Positions 56,428 to 64,000 of a DNA stretch of 64,000 nucleotides are shown here, piece after piece. The position numbers were made by a program, and so were the translations under genes. Position 1 is the first letter of the stretch; the number at the start of each line of letters is the position of its first letter. This DNA comes from Dipteris shenzhenensis (Eukaryota > Polypodiophyta > Polypodiopsida > Gleicheniales). Location of the stretch: the NCBI GenBank assembly GCA_047967505.1, contig CM106541.1; one strand, 5' to 3'. Below the pieces are notes generated by a model. That model was not told the DNA's origin, did not search any database, and worked only from the letters and a program-made list of their open reading frames with translations.

Positions 56428-59400
56428 CTATGATTCTCTGAGAGTACATTGAGTCTCTACTTGTGTGGATGGTGTACATTGAGATTCTACTTCTGGTGCA
56501 ATCGGGATAGACTTAATCTCTTCCTCCTTTACAAGATGTGATGTTGTAGATGCACATTGAGTCTCCACTTCTTGTGTAGAAAGAATGCATTGAGTCTCTA
56601 ATTCAAGTGTAGACTGTAATGCTTCTACTTGAGGCTGTGATACAGAAGGAGACTGAATTGTCTCTTCTTTTTCTTTGGCTCCCTCAGGTTCTTCATTGAG
56701 TCCATCATGTTGTTTCCCAATGGTAGCCGTTAGACAGTGAACAGTCTTAGCCACAAAATCTTGTAGCTCGAGCTTGGTATATGCTTCTATTGAGACATGT
56801 TTAAAAATTTCATTGAGATACAACATGAAGTTGTAGGCAATTCTCCACCCACTACTAAACATGTCTTTCTGCTCCACTGCGAGGCGTGTCTGGAAATTTG
56901 GTTGGTCTTGATTCTCCCTGATTTTCATAATCGCAGAAACTAACTTGTTTGCAGACCTGTCCATCATGACATATGACAAAGTGAATTTGTGTAGTAAATA
57001 GTAAGATGCATGTTCATAATGATATGATAAAAGAACACTTACCTGAACACCCCGTGAAAGCCTGTAAATGAGTTGACAAACCAACAATGGTTGTCATCAA
57101 GATCCCATACTATCAGGCTCCAATGTGAACTACATCACCAATAAAGAGCGATAAGATTTATCACAATATTAAGTATTAATTGACACAATATTATAAATAA
57201 GAGAGTAAAAGAAAGATTGAGACCATACTTACTTCTCATAGTATGGCATAAAGACAAGTAGTATGCCATCCAAGTCTAAAGGTTGTAGAATTGAACAAAC
57301 ATCATCTACTGTCTTCTTGGTATCACTAAGTACAGCTGAAAGAAGAGAATCGAGCATACAGACGCGATTCTGTACTGATCTAGGAAAATTAGATATAACC
57401 GTACTGCAGCAATAAATAAACAAATGTTAGAAGTAGATTGAATCAAATGATTGAAGTATCAAGCCAAGAGATGTTCATATCAAACCTGAGGATGGCCATC
57501 ATGACTTTGTCATTAGCCTCTTTCAAAGGGTCGGAGAGGATTGTAACTTCCTCGCTACCAAAAGTCAAAACACGAGGTTGCTTGCTAATGATGACCCTAA
57601 CCTCAGAAGAGCTCCCCATTTCGTCCAATACAGCAGTTACATTAGGACAACTTATGGGCGTAGCAACCAATGTTTCCTCTGGATGCTCCACCACATTATC
57701 AATAAATGCCTTAATGATAGATGACATAAATGCATATAGATGCAAGTCTATATATGGCGACAATGAGGTTTCACCGCCTCTCAAATTAAAAATTTGAGCA
57801 AGGAGCAAAAAGCAGTTATATCTGACTCTCCATCCACAACTGTGGTCATCATTCTGCTTCGCTGTAGGGCATGTTACATACTCTATTTGATCTTCCAAGT
57901 CACCCTCCATTTGCATAAGTGCATCTATAACACCTACCAACTTTCGAGCAGATCTACACATCAAAATAGAAAACATAAATGAATGTACGCATTGCATAGG
58001 ATGCATCTCATTGACATAATTATGACACAAGTAGGTTATACTTACTCTGACACACTGCCATGGATAGATGCTATTGAATTGACAAAGAAGCATTGCTTGG
58101 CTAAGATGTCCACAATTACCAAGCTCCAATGCAAGCTGCATTATCAATTAAGAATAATTATTATTTGATATAATCCTCCACAATGTAAGAGATAAGCTAG
58201 GTAGGGATTGATACTCACTCTTCGTGATATGCAGTAAAGATAACTCGCACCGCAGTCAAATCAATAGGTTGCAACCACTTAAAAACATCATCTATGGTCT
58301 TCTGCTTATTGCTAAGTACACTAGAAATAAGAGGATCGACCATATATGCACATCTTTGTATATATAGGGGAAGCTGTTGTAAAACCATACTACAATAAAA
58401 AGAAAAGAATATTAGTTCATTTGATCCAATGGAAATACAAAAGCATAAAGTCAGTAAAAAGTTTGTGTCAAACCTGAGGATGGCTATTATGACCTTGTCA
58501 TTAACCTCTTTCTTGAAATTTATGAGGATTGAAATGTCCTCTTCATCGAATAGAAAAGTAAGAGGTTGTTCTCGAACTTGAAACCTAACTTGAAATGACT
58601 TCTCCATTTGCTGCAATGTATGATTATTTTCTAGAGTCATACGATGGATAGCCAGAGTAGCTTTGCTTTCTTGAGATGAGCTTTCTATATTCTCTACTCC
58701 AGCTATGTTCTCCTCATCCTCCTCCTCTCCCTTCTCCTATAAAAGGATAAAATAATTATGAGATTCAAAATTTTAAATTAATTATAAATTTAAAAAGACC
58801 TTTAAATGAATAAAGAAAATTAAACATAAGTTTTCATACCTCTACATATCTTCGTGGTCTTTTTATGTAACCTTCAGAGGCAAGGTCAGTGTCATATCCA
58901 TCTTCTTCTGCTTCCTTGCTATCGCTGGTGTCCTCACTATTATATCCAGAGCTTTGATCATTTTCATCATCTTTCTTGCTCTCATCATACATGATCATCT
59001 CTATGTCAGCATCCTCTTCATGTGAGATCGGACCTTTCTTATCAAACTTTATTGTGAGAGAAGCCACGGTATCAAGGTATTCCAAGCAAGCAGGGCTCTC
59101 AATAATATTTACATTGTGTCCTTTTCTGATAAGAGCTTCAAACAGATGTCCCATTGGACACAATGTGACTTCCCATCCAGACGGTAGCAAAAATTCCATC
59201 ATACTAATTAAAAGATCAGCACTTTTTGCTAGCCTTTCATAGTGATTTGCGTTGCGATGGAGGGGACTTGGAGCTTCATGCTCTTCCAGCAGTAGTTGCA
59301 ATCTCTTTGCATTCCCTCTTATATTGTTTTGTAAGGAGTGATCATTGTAAGGGCTCTTCATGCACAAGAAAAAGGTTTCTAGACTCTGTATCTTGAGACT

Positions 59401-61145
59401 GCATTCTCTCTTGTCCCTTTTTCTTGAGCATATACCATTGGAAATCTTAAGCTCATTGCCATATTGTTTTTCTAGGGTAGCAGACATTTGTTCCTTGTCA
59501 TCTTTATCAGCAAATATGACTATATTACATTGTCCCACTCTACCAATGGTGGTATGTAATATTCTGTCAAGGAGTTGACGAATGTCATCCGGTGATATTT
59601 CATAGACAAAGAAAAGCTGAGGTCTCTCCCAAGCAGTGTCGTCGGACAAAAAATCATTCAATGAAACTCCCTTGCACTCAACACTCTTTCCAGACTCTAA
59701 AATGATTTCATGTATGAAAAAAAAGCCCTTGTTCAAAGTTTTTTCTTTTCTGAGAGTGCGCTTATTGATGACTTTTTGTGCATATGCATACACATTTTCC
59801 GGAATGTCACTTCTCATAGAGGGAGTAATTTCAGATCCATCATCTTCTACCTTCACCCATTTATGCGCCCAAGCCTTCTGTTTAGCTGACGGTAAAGCTG
59901 ATGCCATCTGCCTCACAATGTTATGATCAATTTTACATTGGCTAATTGGAATATTTTTTTCTCCCAATATATATTCAATTGCACTCTTTACTGCATCACG
60001 CTTGACCTGTTGGATGATGCAATCTTCCATGCAATGATCTTTATCCTTTTTGCCAAAAAACCATTCTTTGGACATTAATTTCTCTGCAGCAAGACTTGCG
60101 TATTTGTCTGGTAGGTTTCTTAAAGGCCTCCACATCCGAGCTGTCATCTTTTTTTTCTCAATCTTCTTTGCCTTCTCTTTAATCAATGATGGAGCCTCAT
60201 ATGTGACATCTCCTTTCTCACATGCAAGACACACGTCTTTGATCTGATGAAAAACTTCATCACTACAGAAAAGTATGCTTGTGTAGTCTTGATACCTATC
60301 CCTTACTGTCTTAAAGCTTGTAATCACCTCTACTCTTTCCTGCTTTCCCCTTGGTACAATGGCACTCAAGCATGTGTAGAAGTCAACAAGATTATCCGCT
60401 TCCACTTTAGTTGCAGTTCTTTTGAGAGTGGTCAAAGGAGAATTAAAAGTTTTCCATATGGTCCTAGCTTTGAGCAACATCTCTGAAGTGGAGGTGATTT
60501 TTCGTAGTGCATAAATGTCATGATTAAGTCTTTCCGACTCAATCAAATATTTTTCTCGTTCTTGAAGATACAAATGCATGCAGAATAGTAGTGAAATTGA
60601 GGCACACTCACGAAGGTTTGATAAGTAATTTCTCCTTTCTTGTATGCATCTCTAGAGCGCTCATTACAAGCATAGGCATAGTGCTGACCATCTATAATTG
60701 CCTCAAATGTACAATGAGCTAAGAAATTTCTCTTGGCATCCCTTATATGTTGTTCTGGATCATTCACTGAACTCTGTCCTTCTTGAAGTGAGGGAACTTG
60801 TTTTCCGAGGAACTTAGTGAATTGCATCTCAAAATCTATAGGCTGAGAGAAATTGATGGATTGACTATAATCTCCCATGACTGGCCAAAATGTTCTTGGA
60901 CGGAGTACCAAATTAGAAACAACTGGTTTTTTTCCATCAGTCAAAGCCTGAAAAATCTTTTCAGCATAGGCTGTATCTAAGGTCCTGCTGTTGGTGAAGA
61001 CACTTGCTTTGACCACTGTTGAAGCATGTATAACTTGAGTCTTCTGGCCCCATATATATCCTGGATCCTCATCTGTCACAGCCTCATTCAAGTGAAGATT
61101 TAGGTTCTTCATTGATAACATTTCTGCTTCTAGATCTGACTCCAT
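56428..61145 (-). CDS. protein with methyltransferase-like region and two tandem Ulp1-like (C48) peptidase domains
   Basis: Nine exons on minus: 61145-60612, 60537-58840, 58736-58474, 58389-58219, 58135-58046, 57953-57486, 57403-57233, 57129-57043, 56956-56428. All introns are GT-AG and the sum is 4011 nt (1336 residues), in frame throughout. Exons 1-2 are of unknown family; near the end of exon 2, EFLLPSGWEVTLCPMG and HNVNIIESPACLEYLD resemble AdoMet-binding motifs of permuted DNA methyltransferases, with the glycine loop degenerate. Exons 3-6 make a first Ulp1-like domain (LHWSLVIVD; Gln six residues before Cys in KQNDDHSCGW). Exons 6-9 repeat it (SHWSLIVWD; EQKDMFSSGW, Cys replaced by Ser). 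The family's usual role is cleaving SUMO or similar conjugates. The tail is Ser/Thr/Gln-rich with repeated ETQC motifs. Whether it is host or transposon-derived is open. Confidence 0.8.
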
Positions 61146-62231
61146 TTAAAGACCCTCCGCATCCTCTTCATGTTCTTCCTCTTCTCTTCTTTGCCCTTTC
61201 TTTGTATATGAACGATCTCTTTTTCCAGTTATAGGACTTGGAACTGTAGCTCGTGAAGTACTTGCCTTTTGCATTTGACATCGAGGTTTATTTTTTAGGG
61301 GCTCAATGTGAACTGCTTTAGATCGCCCTACTTCTTCTTCTATTGCCTCAACTTCAGGTATACTTAAGGGCTTCACTTGTTCTGTTATTCCATCAACTTC
61401 ATGAGTTACACCATCTAAGTGAGTAATACCATGAAGAAGAGATGTGTGTGCATGTCCTGTCTTATCTGATGCATGTCGTGTCTCACTCAATTCAATTTTT
61501 GTCTGAGATGCATGTGCATGTCCGGTCTCCACCAATTCAATTCCTATCTCAGATGTAGATCCCTTGTAAGCATTCACGTGTACAAGACCCTCATCCATTG
61601 CTACAATGTGTTCTGTCTCATCCACTCCACTTCCTCTCTCATTTGTATTACCATGAACCAGGTCTACATGGCGTGTCTCATAACTTCCTTTCTCATGTGT
61701 GGATTCTTGCACCTTAGGTCCCTCCAATGAAGTTGAACCTTGTTCGATGACACCCTGAAAGTATTCAAGGATAATCTTTGACTGCATTTTTCTTGCTTCC
61801 TCAATGGGAAATTCCTCCCACACATGTTGAAGGATCTCCAATGCAGGAACCAATTCAGGAAATCTAGGTGCTTTTGGTGGCGGCATCACAAGGTGCATTG
61901 CATCTTTCTTAGAAAGAAGAAACGATCTGTTGCTCATTCTTGACTTTGTGTAAATCATCATTGTACTGCTGTCTTTTTCAATTTTTATTCCTACTAAGAT
62001 GCCCCCTTGAATCAAATTGCTCTTTGAGAAAGATACATTTGATGCCCACTCATCTTTCTCCAACTCTCTCTTTGTCATCACTAGAATGAGATTTCCTTTA
62101 CTTAAGACCAAGAACCATGCTTTCTTTGTTGTGTGAACAACTGTCCAGTTTGTGAAGTCCTTTGGGGCATAAATTCTTCCATTGTATTTCAGTGTCATAC
62201 CATTGACAAATGCTGTAGCCTCAAGATCCAT
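61146..62231 (-). CDS. N-terminal ORF in frame with the Ulp1-like gene, separated by one TAA
   Basis: ATG 62231 (MDLEATAFVNGMTLKYNGR) to TAA 61146, 361 codons. The next codon in the same frame is the ATG at 61145 of the Ulp1-like gene, so a single TAA separates two halves of one frame. Residues 1-165 look globular (IYAPKDFTNWTVVHTTKKAW). The rest is a low-complexity linker with recurring ETGHAH/ETRHA words and a basic end (KRDRSYTKKGQRREEEE). The sequence before ATG (CTTGAATACAG|G) could be a splice acceptor, so a 5' exon may exist. Options: nonsense mutation, two genes, or recoding; the family is unknown. Confidence 0.6.
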   Translation of the reverse strand: MDLEATAFVNGMTLKYNGRIYAPKDFTNWTVVHTTKKAWFLVLSKGNLILVMTKRELEKDEWASNVSFSKSNLIQGGILVGIKIEKDSSTMMIYTKSRMSNRSFLLSKKDAMHLVMPPPKAPRFPELVPALEILQHVWEEFPIEEARKMQSKIILEYFQGVIEQGSTSLEGPKVQESTHEKGSYETRHVDLVHGNTNERGSGVDETEHIVAMDEGLVHVNAYKGSTSEIGIELVETGHAHASQTKIELSETRHASDKTGHAHTSLLHGITHLDGVTHEVDGITEQVKPLSIPEVEAIEEEVGRSKAVHIEPLKNKPRCQMQKASTSRATVPSPITGKRDRSYTKKGQRREEEEHEEDAEGL

Positions 62232-62246
62232 CCTGTATTCAAGCAC

Positions 62247-62937
62247 AACACAAATTTTAAGTACTTTGACAAACTACAATTACTTTGAAAAATCAAAAGT
62301 ACAACGAGTCCCATTAATACACCTCAAGTTTTTATTCTTCCCAATCATATAAGTATCAATTTCATGCTTTGGGAATAGCTTAAAAGGCTTTACAAGGCTT
62401 AGAGCATAAATGCTTTGGGAATAGTGTAAAAGGCTTTACAAGGCTTAGAGCATAAATGTGAAAAAAAATAAGGATTTACAATGATCTCTAAATACAAATT
62501 TGAAGTCTGTCATATATAAGTGCAAAATGCTCTGTCAACTCCCACAACTGATATAAGTGTAAAATGCTCTGTCAACTTCCACAACTGTAATCTGTCATGT
62601 CCACAAATACAACTTTCAATCATCTTGAAAGTTTAAAAACCTTAATCGTTGCTTAAATGGTAGGGTTGTTGTGACTGTGAAACCGAATGTGAACGAATGG
62701 ACTGACTCCGATTAGGAACTAGTCAGGAAATTTTGAGCATGGCTTTGATTGGTTTTTTTGGAGTTCTCTCCTCTAAGGACAAACTAATCTATGCTAATCT
62801 AGACTACACCAACCGTCGAAGCGAAGAAAAGCAAGAAATAATTTCTTTTCCATTGTTCTTTTTAATATCCTTAGGTTGCGAATTAAAAGCAAAAAATAAT
62901 CTATTTTCCATTATTCTTTTTAATACACTAAGGTTGT
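62247..62937. other. region upstream of the Ulp1-like gene, with small tandem duplications
   Basis: GCTTTGGGAATAG..TAAAAGG units (46 bp, twice, about 62368-62458), AAATGCTCTGTCAACT units (about 38 bp, twice, 62514-62588) and a ~62-bp unit (ATTCTTTTTAATA, twice, 62826-62940). It should contain the promoter; no box is clear. Confidence 0.6.
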
Positions 62938-62981
62938 GAGTTTAAAAAAGATAAAATTTATATTTTATCTTTTTTAAACTC
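62938..62981. other. perfect 20-bp palindrome with 4-base loop
   Basis: GAGTTTAAAAAAGATAAAAT, loop TTAT, then its exact reverse complement. Half of it (AAAAAAGATAAAATTTATATTTT) recurs at 63291-63315. Confidence 0.9.
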
Positions 62982-64000
62982 ACACCCCTTTCTCTCTCTC
63001 TCTCCCCCCCTTCTCTCTCTCTCCCCCCCCTTCTCTCTCGCTGCCTCCCCCATCCTCCCACCCGACCTCCCCCATTCTCACTCCCACGCACACGCCCATT
63101 CTTTCACCTTCCCCATTCCCACTCCCTCTCCCACTCCCATCCTCCCACCCCTTTCTCTCTCTCTCCCCCCCCTTCTCTCCCCCCCCCTTCTCTCTCTCTC
63201 CCCCCCTTCTCTCTCTTTGCCGCGGTAGTGGCCCCCCCCTTCTCTCTCTCTCCCTCCCCCTTCTCTCTCTCTCCCTCCCCCTTCTCATTTTAAAAAAGAT
63301 AAAATTTATATTTTCAAAAACTAATTTACTTACAACTCATAAGAATTGAACATTCACATTAATAAGAAGTTAAAATCTTAATAAATTTGAATTTAAGCGG
63401 CCTCCCCCCCCTCTCTCTCTCCCCCCTCTCTCGTGCTGCCACGCCCCCCCTTCTCTCTCTCCCCCCCTCTCCTCTCTCGCTGCCGTGGTAGCGGCCCCCC
63501 CTTCTCTCTCTCTCCCCCCCTCCTCTCTCGCTGCCGCGGCAGCTGCCCCCCCTCTCTCTCTCTCCTCCCCCTCTCTCTCGCTACCGCGCCCCCTCCCCTT
63601 CTCTCTCCCCCCTCCTCTCTCACTACCGCGGCAGTGGCCCCCCCTCTCTCTCTCCCCTCCCCTCCCCTCCCTCTCCCCCCCTCTCTCCGCTGCCGCAGCA
63701 GCGGCCTCCCCCCTTCTCTCGCTACCCCCCTTCTCTCTCTCCCCCCCCTCCTCCTCTCTCGCTGCCGCGGTAGCGGCCCCCCTCTCTCTCTCTCCCTCCC
63801 CCTCTCTCTCGTTGCCGCGCCCCCCTTCTCTCTCTCCCCCCCCCTCCTCTCTCGCTGCTGCCTCTCTCTCTCCCCTCCCCTCCCCTCCCTCTCCCCCCCT
63901 CTCTCCGCTGCCGCGACAGCGGCCTCTCCCCCCTCTCTCTCTCTCTCCCCCCCCTCGCGGTTTCCCCCCTCTCTCCCCTCTCTTCCCCCCCTCCCCCTTC
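62982..64000. repeat. pyrimidine-rich low complexity with GC-palindrome minisatellite
   Basis: CTCTCTCTCCCCCCC tracts alternate with CTCGCTGCCGCGGTAGCGGCC units at irregular spacing of about 50-100 bp (63210, 63475, 63525, 63625, 63685, 63760, 63900). An AT-rich break is at 63290-63400. Arg/Glu/Gly ORFs on minus are simple-sequence shadows. Runs off the window. Confidence 0.9.

Overview
This is nuclear DNA from a land plant. The grounds are: plant-type Ty3/gypsy and Ty1/copia retrotransposons with tRNA-Asp and tRNA-iMet primer sites, En/Spm-type CACTA transposons with plant TNPA/TNPD-like genes, an LRR receptor kinase of plant architecture, and short GT-AG introns of 74 to about 110 bp. A fern or other non-flowering plant is a guess from the overall feel of the proteins; nothing here proves it. 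Most of the window is transposon sequence. Only two loci look like host-type genes: an LRR receptor-like kinase (34983-38304, minus) and a nine-exon gene of unknown role with two tandem Ulp1-like peptidase domains (56428-62231, minus).

Left third (1-24082) is a stack of nested insertions. A minus-strand copia element (21880-24082 here, the rest lies left of the window) was entered by a plus-strand copia of the same family (1-107 plus 17311-21879). The gag of that second copia was then entered by a 17.2-kb gypsy unit (108-17310) flanked by the 5-bp duplication AGGAG. The gypsy unit is odd: it carries 5' LTR, gag, protease, RT/RNase H, integrase, a ~3.7-kb extra reading frame and 3' LTR, followed by a third LTR in inverted orientation, so both outer ends are U3 ends. 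A hAT-like MITE sits in the LTR of the minus copia, and a 247-bp TIR element sits in the pol of the plus copia.

Middle (24083-34982) holds CT/CA microsatellites, a truncated CACTA element with a large palindromic array (25296-28776), relics of CACTA TNPD and of a gag gene, and duplicated noncoding segments. The kinase gene follows, then a complete CACTA element (40405-46004, TSD TAT) with a decayed TNPA-like gene on minus and the C-terminal part of TNPD on plus.

Right part (46005-64000) holds LINE and copia gag relics, a decayed minus-strand gypsy element with one recognisable LTR (about 50396-55400), the Ulp1-like gene, and a pyrimidine-rich low-complexity end.

The best candidates for something undescribed are: (1) the 247-bp TIR element family, three equal-length copies each with an 8-bp target duplication and one exact empty site in the window; (2) the gene with duplicated Ulp1-like domains, the second having Ser in place of the catalytic Cys; (3) the gypsy integration with an inverted terminal LTR; (4) the long extra ORF downstream of gypsy pol. 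All calls were made by eye without database searches.
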